42,037 bases of DNA. Source: Fragilaria crotonensis. Taxonomy: Eukaryota; Bacillariophyta; Fragilariophyceae; Fragilariales; Fragilariaceae. Of this stretch, positions 1-9,386 are shown piece after piece. Each line of letters begins with the position of its first letter. Positions within the stretch are counted from its first letter, which is position 1. The translations under genes were made by a program, and so were the position numbers. The notes below the pieces were generated by a model, which was not told the DNA's origin, did not search any database, and saw only the letters and a program-made list of their open reading frames with translations. The stretch spans positions 1 through 42,037 of the forward strand of contig JAKSYS010000560.1 in assembly GCA_022925895.1 (NCBI GenBank). Reading direction: 5' to 3'.

Positions 1-619
1 GACCCAGCGAGCAGGCAATGGAAAGACATGTGTCGCCATTGTCGTCTTTGATGTTCACATCCACATTCTTGTGTTTCAATAATTCACTAACAGCGTTGAG
101 ATTGCCACGAAGGGCGGCTGTGATGAGTCCCGAGCGGCCCTCCAGATTTGTTGCATTCACATCAACATTCGGGTGTTTCAATAGTTCACAAACGACATCG
201 TGATGACCAGCCATGGAGGCAACAATCAAGCCCGTGTTGCAATTGTTATCTTTGATATTCACATTTATGCTCTTGTGCTTCAGAAGCTCACAAACAACAC
301 TAACATGCCCCCTCTGGCATGCAACGTGGAGGCTTGAGTTGCCTAGTGCGTTCTTGGCATTCACATCAATATTCTCGTCGTTCAAGAGCTCGCGAACAGT
401 ATCGATATCGCCATTCAAGCTGGCTATGATGAGGCATGAGAAGCCATCGATATTGCGGGTGTTGACGTCTGCACCCATTTGTAGAAATTCTCGAATCATA
501 TCGCCCCGCCTTTGCCTCGTACTCGCGAACAACATTTGATCTGGGAAATCCTCAAATTCATGGTGGAATTCAGGCAGTTCAAAGCGCAATACCAACGACC
601 TCTTTCGTTTAAGAGTCAT
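1..619 (-). CDS. Ankyrin-repeat protein, N-terminal part (runs off the window)
   Basis: The minus-strand frame is open from an ATG at 619 to the window edge, giving 206 codons with the C-terminus missing. The first 40 or so residues are basic then acidic (MTLKRKRS start). They are followed by about five tandem 33-34-residue ankyrin repeats with the usual signature: ADVNTRN-type turns, a G.S.LI.A helix start, and G....V.ELLKH.NVDVN spacing. Ankyrin arrays are protein-interaction scaffolds; no catalytic domain is visible in this part, so the specific role is unknown. No intron is needed in the visible part. The repeats are unusually uniform (ELLKH.NVDVN recurs), which suggests recent internal duplication. 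The ankyrin assignment is strong; the function is not. Confidence 0.85.
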   Translation of the reverse strand, partial: MTLKRKRSLVLRFELPEFHHEFEDFPDQMLFASTRQRRGDMIREFLQMGADVNTRNIDGFSCLIIASLNGDIDTVRELLNDENIDVNAKNALGNSSLHVACQRGHVSVVCELLKHKSINVNIKDNNCNTGLIVASMAGHHDVVCELLKHPNVDVNATNLEGRSGLITAALRGNLNAVSELLKHKNVDVNIKDDNGDTCLSIACSLG

Positions 620-1419
620 ATCTGTAGTAGAATCAAAGATGCGTTGCTGTGTAGACAGTGTCAGTCGTAATCGCCTTCAGAAGAAAGTCAAAATTTGTGA
701 TCATGACACTCGAGAAGGGAAAGCGAGTGATCGCCTGTGGGACGTGGGACGTATGGCTTGTGGCATACTCCGAGTACTTGTAGACCACGTACAGTAGCAG
801 AGGCACAGTACACAAAACGCATCTGCCTCCAGACTCCAGACGTGATCGCAGATTTGTTATCCTCGACCTGGCAAGCCGGCAAGCAAGATTTAACGCATAT
901 GTAGAATTGTAGAATCGTGCATACAAAACTGATCCGAGTCCGTTCGTGCCGAGGACAAATGCTCCCGTCATTCAGCACAGTCACGACGGCTCACGACGTC
1001 ACGACTAACGACTCTTCGTATTCAGTGAGTGCAGTGCTACTACCGTTGAAGTAGTACAGGGTACTATGATTCCGATTTTTAATACTCCATGTAACCGTGT
1101 TAACGTATGCTGTATAACACAGAGTAGGTGCAAGAACCTTGATTAACCTTGTTTTATCTCATATCATAGGGTCTCTGTATGATCTACCGATAGTCCACGG
1201 TACAAGTACTTGTACCTACGTAGAATGCGAATCCTTCACACTTCACACTCCTTTTGAACTCTAAAATACCAGGTACTTGTACTTGAATACTGTAGTACTG
1301 TAGTTATGCGACCGAATAGGGCACCTCGATAAACCTAGAAAGCTATCTCTCAGGCAAAACCATCAAAGCACACCTCCGTCAGCATACAAATCCCAGCACA
1401 AGGTCCAGCTGCAGCCAAC
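620..1419. other. Intergenic region with GTAC-type palindromes
   Basis: I recognise no gene here. The stretch is the 5' flank of the ankyrin gene and the 3' flank of the SBDS-like gene. Around 1195-1310 it carries repeated GTACAAGTAC / TACTTGTAC / AGTACTGTAG words, a motif type that recurs in other gene-free parts of the window. Short overlapping ORFs at 633-984 have no recognisable motif and look like chance. Confidence 0.5.
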
Positions 1420-1876
1420 TCAATACGCAATGCCAGATGCGTACTTTCCGGCCCGAGTCCTTGCTCCAGGTTCGCCATTGCTGGCATGAATTTTGCCATG
1501 GTGCTCTCCATGTTCTAGCATGAATTCGACCACGTCGTCGTCACGGGTCGTTCCAAATGTATCTTGAATTTCGGCCTTGGACGGTCGTACGATCTTGCCA
1601 GACTTGCCGTTGTCATATTTCTGAAAGTGAATCCAATCGCAGATATACATCGAATATGGTGAGTCAATGCAATGGAAGACAGCAGAGTTCTGACATTCAC
1701 ACCGACATTTTACGTACCAGGATGTCAAAGGAATCGACGACGGAGGCTAGCGGAATCGACTTGTCCTTCTTGTGCTTCTCGTACATTTCGGAGTCTACCA
1801 TCAGCACAAAAGTACTGGGGTGCTCAACGGATGTAACAACATCGGGCTTGGTGTAAATCAACTGAGAAAGTGGCAT
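1420..1876 (-). CDS. SBDS-domain protein of the RTC3/YHR087W type, two exons
   Basis: The proposed CDS is complement(join(1420..1620,1718..1876)), 119 residues. The ATG at 1876 opens MPLSQLIYTKPD. Exon 1 ends in ...DSFDIL at a GTACGT donor, and the 97-bp intron ends in TTTCAG before KYDNGKSG; the phase is 0 and the frame stays open to a TGA at 1420. The fold order matches the stand-alone SBDS domain proteins typified by yeast Rtc3/Yhr087w: a short N-terminal beta strand, FVLMVDSEMYEKH, SIPLASVVDSFDI, SKAEIQDTFG, VVEFMLEHGE, and a Gly-rich tail ending near AGKYASGIAY. Those proteins are implicated in RNA metabolism. The length (about 111 in yeast) fits a complete one-domain protein rather than full-length ribosome-maturation SBDS (about 250 residues). 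The role is inferred from the family. Confidence 0.75.
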
Positions 1877-2774
1877 GGTGGAATGTTGGGTCGTTTTTGT
1901 GTTCGTGTTTGTCTCTGTTTCAATTTATAATGATCACTCGTCTACATGCGGATACTACGATTACGGAGGTTCATATTCGTTCGTGTGCAGATCCAAATGA
2001 GAACCCTTCAGGATGTCACTCAGCTCGCTGTGCCCTGGGCACTGAGCATGTGATAGAGTGCATTATGCATTTTTATGCATTATGCATTATGCACTATGGC
2101 TGGGTGCACGAAAAAAGGATTTTGGGTAGCCTCAGTAGGTGTAGTATGATATTTTTTTAGTTTTTTCTTACTCCGAAGTTTTCCATCACGTCAAACGTCG
2201 TGCTTCGTTGTTGATGACTTTCTACATCAACGATCTCTTGCTCCGGACCACCTCCCGTGTGCACCGATAGCTCTAAAGCTTCATCAAGTGCATCATGAGC
2301 AGTTGCACAATTGGTGCACACGGCAAACACACTCCAGCATCTTTTATCTCAACATGCACGTCAAGCATGACAATATGCCGTGCTTTCGACACTGAGCATG
2401 TTGATCCTCAAATTCAACACAATTGCATCAAGTTCGGTCCAGTGTCGATCACCAAACCTTTCAACATCATTATGATGCTTGGTTGTGAATTCAAGTTTGA
2501 CTGTAAGGTGCCTCATGGAGGCAAGATGAGCATCAGCAGTGTTCACTCTTTGTGAGTGCACATTTTCGTTCATTGGCATGTCGTCAAGTATGCCGGTATA
2601 CAAAAATACTCTATCATTGTATAGATAAATACTCAGGGAGGTCGCTTCAATTAATTGTTAACTAAATTAATTTCATATGAGTGCTACGGTGGCTACCCAA
2701 AGTACTTTTTATTTGCACCCAGCCATATCAACCATCAACCCTCGACCAATGGAAATTAGAATACCAGTACAGTA
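1877..2774. other. Intergenic region with a TGCAT microsatellite
   Basis: This is the 5' flank of the SBDS-like gene. Positions 2063-2098 hold a short run of TGCAT/ATGCAT repeats. A minus-strand reading frame at about 2361-2590 is open but has no recognisable domain and no convincing start; it could be a remnant. Nothing else can be supported. Confidence 0.4.
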
Positions 2775-3397
2775 CGTTCTTTCGAAGAGGTTTTTTCCGA
2801 TTTTTGGTATCATCTCCGGGTTTATAGCCGTTGGTATCACGTGTCGACTCCGAATATCCGGGTTGGGAGTGGTATCACTTCGGTATCATGATACCACTTT
2901 GTGATACCTTTTTTGACCCATGTCAAAAAAGGTATCACATGATACCAGCTAATCTTTTTGAGTATCACGTGACACATGTTCTAAGGGCCGTTCTTACGAA
3001 TAGTTTTTTTCCATTTTTGGTATCATCTCCGGGTTTATAGCCGTTGGTATCACGTGTCGACTCCGAATATCCGGGTTGGGAGTGGTATCATGTCGGTATC
3101 ATGATACCACTTTGTGATACCTTTTTTGACCCATGTAAAAAAAGGTATCACGTGATACCAGCTAATCTTTTCGAGTATCACGTGACACATGTCCTAAGGG
3201 GCGTTCTTACGAATAGGTTTTTTTCGATTTTTGGTATCATCTCCGGGTTTATAGCCGTTGGTATCACGTGTCGACTCCGAATATCCGGGTTGGGAGTGGT
3301 ATCATGTCGGTATCATGATACCACTTTATGATACCTTTTTTGACCCATGTAAAAAAAGGTATCACGTGATACCAGCTAATATTTTCGAGTATCACAG
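2775..3397. repeat. Left-arm tandem array of element A, three 213-214-bp units
   Basis: Units start near 2775, 2989 and 3202 and are nearly identical from about 2790 on; the third diverges after about 3397. Each unit contains the TIR-like 16-mer, a 14-bp perfect palindrome GGTATCATGATACC, and a hairpin in which GATACCTTTTTTGA pairs with TCAAAAAAGGTATC across a 6-nt loop (perfect in the first unit, one change in the others). Short ORFs that seem to read through this stretch are by-products of the repeat. Confidence 0.9.
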
Positions 3398-3573
3398 CTG
3401 TAAAATAACGGCATTGTGATGTATTTCTTAAGTAAAAAACATGATGATCTTGGAGGCAAGAGTTTTTGGCGCCTCACGTACCTTTTCAAACAAGCAACAC
3501 GATATTGCTTGCTTGTCCTAGTAGTTCAACAAACACTCCTCCTCCTCATCTGCTTCAGCTTTACCGGCAAACC

Positions 3574-4371
3574 ATGTCATCAAACTTGCAATCGCAGCAG
3601 ACAGACATGGCACCTGCTGCTCCCCCTGTTCACGATCGCGCCAAAATGATCGAGCAATTTGTGAAAGAATTGGTGGTGGATCGTGACTTCAAACTCGACA
3701 AAAGTGGCAATATTGTCATGATCAGGCAGTTACATGTATCCAAGTGCACAGTCTCCTTACTACGCCAAATTTGTGTTCGGTTCAAGGTGTCGGGGTACAA
3801 GAACCAGAATAAAGAACGCACGTTGGGACTCCTGAAGAATCTAGTAACGCGCGAATCACTGAAGAACAGAATGTATGATGAATCGGCTTCATGTTTCTCG
3901 GAAGAATCATCATCACAAGAAGAAGACAAAGCAGCAGATGTACTCGCCACTTGCACTCCGCCCGCCGGGAACGTAACAAGTACTTTATTATTGTCACCAG
4001 AAGGGCAATCTTCGGCCGGCTCTACTTGTGATCATGACAATACTCTTGTTGAAAACAACGACAGTGTCGAGGAATATCACGATGCTGAACAAGAAGAATT
4101 GCCTTCTTATTCTAACGACGAGGACTACGCAGCAAGAGCGTCGTCACTTGACATCAGTATTCAAAAGAAGAGGAAGGCAACAAGAAACATGAGTACTAGT
4201 AGTAATAGTGACCACGATAACACTATGAAGAAGAAGAATACGGCCTTCGAAATTTTCGAAGCCCGAACAAGTCGGAGTGATTTGCCCACATGTTATTTCA
4301 ATAGCAAACAGAATTGCCCATTCCTGACAATTAACGGCAATGAAAATCTCAACGGAGGAGGAATCATGTGA
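3574..4371 (+). CDS. Element A protein, SAP-like N-terminal motif, unknown function
   Basis: The first in-frame ATG is at 3574 (context ACCATGTC), giving 265 residues. The frame is open further upstream but without an ATG. Around residues 30-100 there is a compact basic segment with the pattern CTVSLLRQICVRFKVSGYKN followed by KERTLGLLKNL. This resembles a two-helix SAP-like DNA-binding motif, judged by eye only. The remainder is low-complexity and rich in Ser, Glu and Asp, with KKRKATR and MKKKNT as possible nuclear-localisation clusters. No DDE, RT or helicase motif is present. The gene sits between the inverted, repeated ends of element A, so I infer that it acts on or is carried by that element, perhaps by binding the GATACC motifs. 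It could also be a captured host fragment. Confidence 0.55.
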   Translation: MSSNLQSQQTDMAPAAPPVHDRAKMIEQFVKELVVDRDFKLDKSGNIVMIRQLHVSKCTVSLLRQICVRFKVSGYKNQNKERTLGLLKNLVTRESLKNRMYDESASCFSEESSSQEEDKAADVLATCTPPAGNVTSTLLLSPEGQSSAGSTCDHDNTLVENNDSVEEYHDAEQEELPSYSNDEDYAARASSLDISIQKKRKATRNMSTSSNSDHDNTMKKKNTAFEIFEARTSRSDLPTCYFNSKQNCPFLTINGNENLNGGGIM

Positions 4372-5177
4372 TACCATATGATACCAATGAACACCAAAAT
4401 TTTCGTAAGAATGTCGATACACATGTATTTTAGCTAAGATTATCGCATGATACAATTTTCAAAAAATTCAAAAATATTGAGCTTGATTTCATATTCGTAA
4501 GAACGCCCCTAAACAAAAAACATGATGAACATATGGTACAAGAAAACGACACTTGCTTTGGTGACATTTCTCTTAAATGAAAAACATGATGACCATTTGG
4601 ACCTAGGAAACACGTAACATCCCACACATTGTTTTAAAAATGATTTTCAATTGCCTAAACCTGCCATGTAACGGATCTGAATGGCTCAATTTTGAATGAA
4701 GCAAGTGATACCGTATGATACCATTCGAAACAAAATCATGGTAAGAACAACAATCCACATGTATTTTAGCTAAGATTATCGCATGATACGATTTTCAAAA
4801 AATTCAAAAAAATTGAGCTTGATTTCATATTCGTAAGAACGGCCCTAATAAAAAACATGATGAACATGTGGTACAAGAAAATGACACTTTGGTGACATTT
4901 CTCTTAAATGAAAAACATGATGACCATTTGGACCTAGGAAACACATAACATCCCACACGTTGTATTAAAAATTATTTACAATTGCCTAAACCTGCCATGT
5001 AACGGATCTGAATGGCTCAATTTTGAATGAAGCATGTGATACCATATGATACCATTCGAAACAAAAATCATGGTAAGAACAATGATCCACATGTATTTTA
5101 GCTAAGATTATCGCATGATACAATTTTCAAAAAATTCAAAAAAATTGAGCTTGATTTCATCTTCGTAAGAACGCCCC
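4369..5177. repeat. Right-arm tandem array of element A, 331-337-bp units
   Basis: The words GTGATACC(A/G)TATGATACCA recur at 4369, 4706 and 5037. The inverted TIR-like 16-mer recurs near 4497, 4832 and 5162, and AAAAACATGATGA also recurs. This gives two full units plus a third part-unit that ends exactly at the TAA before element B. The array shares the TGATACC word and the 16-mer with the left array but is otherwise a different sequence. Confidence 0.9.
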
Positions 5178-5760
5178 TAAGAGCATCCCCACCGCTGGAG
5201 CGAAATCTGAGATATGTCCAAAATGCATGGCACCGCTTGGGCTCGATACCTCAGATTTCGCGCCCGAGAGGCTCGAAATCTGATTTGGGGCTCGAGAATA
5301 CAGCCAAATTGCTGAATTCTCGAGCCGGGTCCAGATTCTCGCGCCCCTCGTTTTGTCCTATTCGACCCATTCGAATAAAATATTAACCAATAGAATTTTA
5401 TCACGGATGCCACATTCACACTGTGACTCATGTCAGTTTGTCTGTGATCTGTATGCAAAAAAATTGACATCATCTCGGACGAGCACCATAACACCATTGA
5501 AACGACGTTGAGGTCAGTAAAAAAAACTAGTAATAAGCGCTTTGGTGGCAAAAAGCAATGAATGTAGTAGTAAATTGAGTGGTACGATTGCAGAGGTACT
5601 ACGCATTGCCTGTTCTTTACGTGCCAGCATCCTTTTCGATGATTTTGTTTCGTAACGACGGTATGACATCTATGTGGTACTATATGCTATTGAACCTGGT
5701 ACATCACACACATTCGGGACGCAACCTCTTGTTTGCCGGTACTGGTAGTATGTCAAGTTC

Positions 5761-6654
5761 TGATATGGTTCGGGTTAACGGAACCTGTCGACGCGCAGGT
5801 CGGCATAGGGTTCAGGTTAAGAACCAGGACGTAACCGTTACGGGGTACGCCCCCAGTAGGTAAGTGTCTAGTACGACACTGACTACTGCTTAGTGTGTCT
5901 ATAAACGGTACAGCAATACAATGCTGTCTACCGCTACAGACAACGATACGTATACTATCTGTCGGTCTATCGCTACATAAATGTGCGAGGGACTGACTAG
6001 TAAGAATATCGCTTTGGTCATAGTGGGCACTGTCTAATAGTTTATCGTTATGTACGGTAACGATAGACTCAGACGTGCACGGACTATGGCCGGGCAGAGG
6101 AAGTGATGTGCAAGAAGTACTGTTGTACTGCTTGCCGTGCTGTGTGCTGTCGTAATAGTGAGTACCGTCGTACTGACTACTGATATATGTACAGTATGGT
6201 GAGGTTGACAATTTGACGACCGGCGGTAAAAAATTCGTCATGGTCAAATTCATTCATCATGTGCAAATATGTGCAGTATTCACGAAAAGGTAAGTGGCAC
6301 TAAAAATGAATTATTTCGACAATTGTGAGAAGAGTGAGGAGGCACGAGGTGAGAGGTCTGATAGATGGGGAGTGTTCCTGGGAACAATGAGGAACACTCC
6401 TCGTTTCTCGGAGACGTCGTTTCGTGCCGCGGTGTGGTCGTCGGTACACGAGGCGTTGAGTCTCGTTTGAAAATGAGTGTTCATGCTCATGGGATGAGAT
6501 GAACATGATTTGAATCGACGAGAGTTTTGATTCCAGTCGTGCAGTGTCGCACTGGTTACTGGAGCACGGATGTAACGTTTTACTGTGCACACGGGCGACA
6601 GTTAGGGATCGGGATAGATGTAAAAATATGTAGGGCGATACTGGAAGTCTGTCA
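5761..6654 (-). repeat. 3' LTR (left copy, 894 bp)
   Basis: The boundary on the coding strand is TGACAGAC at 6654, and the LTR ends ...CCATATCA at 5761. It aligns along its whole length with 10842-11730. The few differences are mostly 1-2-nt indels plus scattered substitutions. Many antisense or in-frame small ORFs in both LTR copies are identical because the LTRs are. Confidence 0.95.
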
Positions 6655-6662
6655 CCCCTCTT
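6655..6662 (-). other. Polypurine tract of the LTR retrotransposon
   Basis: The coding-strand sequence AAGAGGGG lies immediately next to the TG of the 3' LTR, where the plus-strand primer is expected in LTR elements. Confidence 0.8.
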
Positions 6663-6881
6663 GAATCAAATCTCTGTTGATTTCTGATGTTGTAGCATTT
6701 GCTTTGGAAACATACAGAATCTTTTGATCTGAAGATTGTTTTTTTTTGGTGAGACTTGTTTTTTTTTTTTGGGAATGTCTGTGAAATGTGATTCACAAGG
6801 TTTTCAGTGTAGTTGATGTGTAGTGTGTCTTGTTGTTGGCCTGTATGGAGATATTGGAACTGATGGTTAGAAATCATTGAG

Positions 6882-9386
6882 TTATACTCTGTTGATTGCC
6901 ATCTGCTCAGGTGTGTCAATATCAGGCCATGAAGTAACTGGTTTTGGGCAGTTGAAGTTGCCCTGGTCATTGCAGGAGGCAATGTATGCTTGATGGTGAA
7001 AAGCATGTGATTGAGATGGAATTGAATCAGTGATGTAATAAGCACGTTGGTTGTGGGGTGCGGTTTCATCATTGTTTGGATTTCTGTTTGGGAGTCCTCC
7101 GTGGTTGCTGTTTTGTGATCTGTTGACGGTTATGCATCGATTAGCATAGTGGCCAAGTTGTCCACAATTGTAGCATGTAATATTTGCAGCATTGGGTGAG
7201 CTGAAATTATCTGGAGGACGCCTTTGATTTGCATTGTTTGAAGAATTTTGTCTGAAATGAGGTCTTGTGTTGCGATGTTGCTTTTGAAAAGGTTGAGGAT
7301 GTTGCATTGCAATACTGCAATCATTGTCATTGTTTTGTCTTCTTGGATGCTGTGCAGAGGCCAGAGTGTTTGTTTGATTTTGAACTTGATGTGGTGGCCT
7401 GTTATTGTTTTTGGCTGCATTTGGTTGCATCATTGAAGAACTGGTGAAGGCTTGCTGTTGATGTGGTGGAAAATCATCATAAGTTGTGCCTTGATGTTGA
7501 AAAGGCAGACTTGATGAAGGTTGGTGTGCAGAATTTGCATGTTGGTTGTAATTGTGCTGGTTTTGGGAAGGGAGAGTAAGTCCACAGGAATCATCAATAT
7601 TCAATAAGTGGCTCTCAAGTTCCGCAAAAGTTGGTAGTTCTTTGTCATGTAATTCTGCTCGACGGATGTCGGCATCAAAGCGTTGGTAGGAAGCAGCATA
7701 AAAGTGGTGATTGCTGCCGCCATGAATGGCTCGTTTGATTATATCAGCATCGGTGTTTGTGATTCCGGCGTGATAACAGTCGCGCGATAATGTCCGAATG
7801 CGATTCAAGTAGGATGTTGCAACTTCTTGATGTCCTTGCTTGATGGAGTAGAAGGATTCGCGCGTGCGTTCAATGTGATCTTGGGTGAGCGGTGCACAGT
7901 GACGTCTTAGAGTCAGAATGGCTGTTCTGGCATCTGGGGAACAGTCAATAATGTGTGTCTGGCAGGGCTCACAGATGTTGGTGAAAATCAGATTGAAGAT
8001 TGCAATACCAACACATGGATGAGAGTAATTGATTTGTCTCGGCCAAAGGTCAAAGACTTGGCGTGTCCATGGTGATATGCTGCATATGATTCGGAGGTTA
8101 TCCATGAAGGCATTGAATTGTCTCCTTCGTGAGAGAAGGTCAGTTGGGAAGCTAAGTTTCTGAAGGTTTGCAATCTTGGCATATTTCAGGAGCGTCCTTG
8201 TGAGGTCTTCAATCGGTGGATATGTGAAGTCAGTTCTGGTTGATGATGTCAGGGCATCTGGGGAGGTTAATGGAATTTGAGGCAGTTCATCATCATTGTT
8301 TTCATGCTCATTATCATCAAAAAATGTTTCGCAACTAGTTGGCGTGTTTGCAAACATTGGTTGGTGCACTTCTTGGTGAGCATTTGCTCCTTCTGGAGGT
8401 GCATTTTTGGTTGACGGAGCGTTTGTTGTTGATGTCTGCGTTTTCGGATTGTTTTTGGGTGAAAGTAATGATCTGGGAGTTTGAACAGCAAGGGCATTGT
8501 GTTTGCAAAGGCTGTGTTGTTTTTCCAATTCATATCTTATCACATTGCAATTATCCTCTGTTGCTACATTCACATCATTGTGTCTGTTGCCAGGAGGAGT
8601 AAGTGAGTTGCAAGTAATAGATTTTTCTTTGTTTTCATTGTTTGAACACACAGAACTAGACTCACCAGGAATGACATGAAGGAGTGTCTCTGGTGTCTTG
8701 TTTGTGTATGGGTATTCTGGGTGATTGTGTGACATTGTCTTGATCAAGTTGGTGATGCCTGCAGTTGTAGATAGTAGGCAATCGGAGGCGCTGTCGGTGG
8801 TGGGATGCAGATTGTGAGAGTTCTCAGCAATTGACAGAAAACTGAAGGGATTGCAGCTTTCAAAAGCTGCAGGCTTTCTGTTCAAAAATTGTGGAAGTGT
8901 GACTGAGAATCGGGTAGTTTTCTTGTTGTGCTTGATGTCTGAGTCACGGTAGATCTTGGTGTCCGGATGGTGGAAGGCGGACATTGTCTGTGGCTGTGCT
9001 GGAATCGTAGTCGTCAGCATGTCCACAGTTTCGTAGGTGGTGTCCGCGGGAGTCTTGTCTGTGTAGGGCGGCGTGGGAGGGGAATTCGACGTAGGGAATT
9101 TCGATTTCTCGTCCGGGGGAGTCTTGATGAAAATTTCTGTCATCGTTCGTTTCCATCGGATTCCGCATGACATGTTACCTATGTCAAGGCCGTTATCGGA
9201 AATGTCGTCGTTGAAGTTGGGGTTAACGGCATTTTCAATTCCGGGATCGCGTTCGGACATCGGACCAATTCCGTCGTGCGGAACGGGGCCATTGATGGCG
9301 TCACTGTGGACGGGGGTGTTCTCATCATTCTGAGTAGCAATTGAAGTGCTGACAGTTTGATGGGAAGTTGTAACCGGAGGGGTCAC
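6882..9386 (-). CDS. Gag polyprotein with Ty1/copia-type core and CCHC zinc knuckle (ORF2)
   Basis: The open frame is 834 codons, but its first codon (9386) is GTG and the first in-frame ATG is at 9260 (792 residues). The N-terminal half, about 370 residues, is low-complexity. Residues about 390-605 are the Gag core: LSFPTDLLSRRRQFNAFMDN, then a DARTAILTLRRHCAPLT segment and SYLNRIRTLSRDCYHAGI. This is the layout of stramenopile (CoDi-like) copia Gag proteins. A Gln/Asn-rich linker follows, then CYNCGQLGHYANRC, a CX2CX4HX4C knuckle that binds RNA. Gag forms the virus-like particle and packages element RNA. It stops without any fused pol. The frame starts one base before the upstream ORF stops, so expression by -1 frameshifting, reinitiation or an internal ATG is open. 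Confidence 0.85.
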   Translation of the reverse strand: MTPPVTTSHQTVSTSIATQNDENTPVHSDAINGPVPHDGIGPMSERDPGIENAVNPNFNDDISDNGLDIGNMSCGIRWKRTMTEIFIKTPPDEKSKFPTSNSPPTPPYTDKTPADTTYETVDMLTTTIPAQPQTMSAFHHPDTKIYRDSDIKHNKKTTRFSVTLPQFLNRKPAAFESCNPFSFLSIAENSHNLHPTTDSASDCLLSTTAGITNLIKTMSHNHPEYPYTNKTPETLLHVIPGESSSVCSNNENKEKSITCNSLTPPGNRHNDVNVATEDNCNVIRYELEKQHSLCKHNALAVQTPRSLLSPKNNPKTQTSTTNAPSTKNAPPEGANAHQEVHQPMFANTPTSCETFFDDNEHENNDDELPQIPLTSPDALTSSTRTDFTYPPIEDLTRTLLKYAKIANLQKLSFPTDLLSRRRQFNAFMDNLRIICSISPWTRQVFDLWPRQINYSHPCVGIAIFNLIFTNICEPCQTHIIDCSPDARTAILTLRRHCAPLTQDHIERTRESFYSIKQGHQEVATSYLNRIRTLSRDCYHAGITNTDADIIKRAIHGGSNHHFYAASYQRFDADIRRAELHDKELPTFAELESHLLNIDDSCGLTLPSQNQHNYNQHANSAHQPSSSLPFQHQGTTYDDFPPHQQQAFTSSSMMQPNAAKNNNRPPHQVQNQTNTLASAQHPRRQNNDNDCSIAMQHPQPFQKQHRNTRPHFRQNSSNNANQRRPPDNFSSPNAANITCYNCGQLGHYANRCITVNRSQNSNHGGLPNRNPNNDETAPHNQRAYYITDSIPSQSHAFHHQAYIASCNDQGNFNCPKPVTSWPDIDTPEQMAINRV

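Larger units (their letters stand above)
2775..5177. mobile_element. Element A: TIR element with tandemly reiterated ends
   Basis: The 16-mer GGGGCGTTCTTACGAA, preceded by TAA, is at 3198-3213. A one-mismatch version is at 2985-3000 and a degenerate one near 2775. Its reverse complement TTCGTAAGAACGCCCC, followed by TAA, ends at 5177, with further copies ending near 4510 and 4845. The ends are therefore inverted repeats present about three times on each side, within tandem units of about 213 bp (left) and 331-337 bp (right). Between them lies one ORF (3574-4371). TAA on both sides of the terminal 16-mers would fit a 3-bp target duplication as in PIF/Harbinger-like elements, but no transposase is present, so it is probably non-autonomous. 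The outer left boundary is uncertain. Confidence 0.65.

Noticed and set aside
2361-2603. Possible gag-like ORF on the minus strand
   Set aside because: No zinc knuckle or recognisable core and no convincing start; too weak to call.
2677-3331. ORFs with repeated ISGLGVVS-type text
   Set aside because: They read through the 213-bp tandem units of element A and repeat because the DNA does; no start or domain is credible.
6602-7072. 156-codon minus ORF after gag as a possible pol remnant
   Set aside because: It overlaps the end of gag in another frame and runs into the LTR, with no protease, integrase or RT motif.
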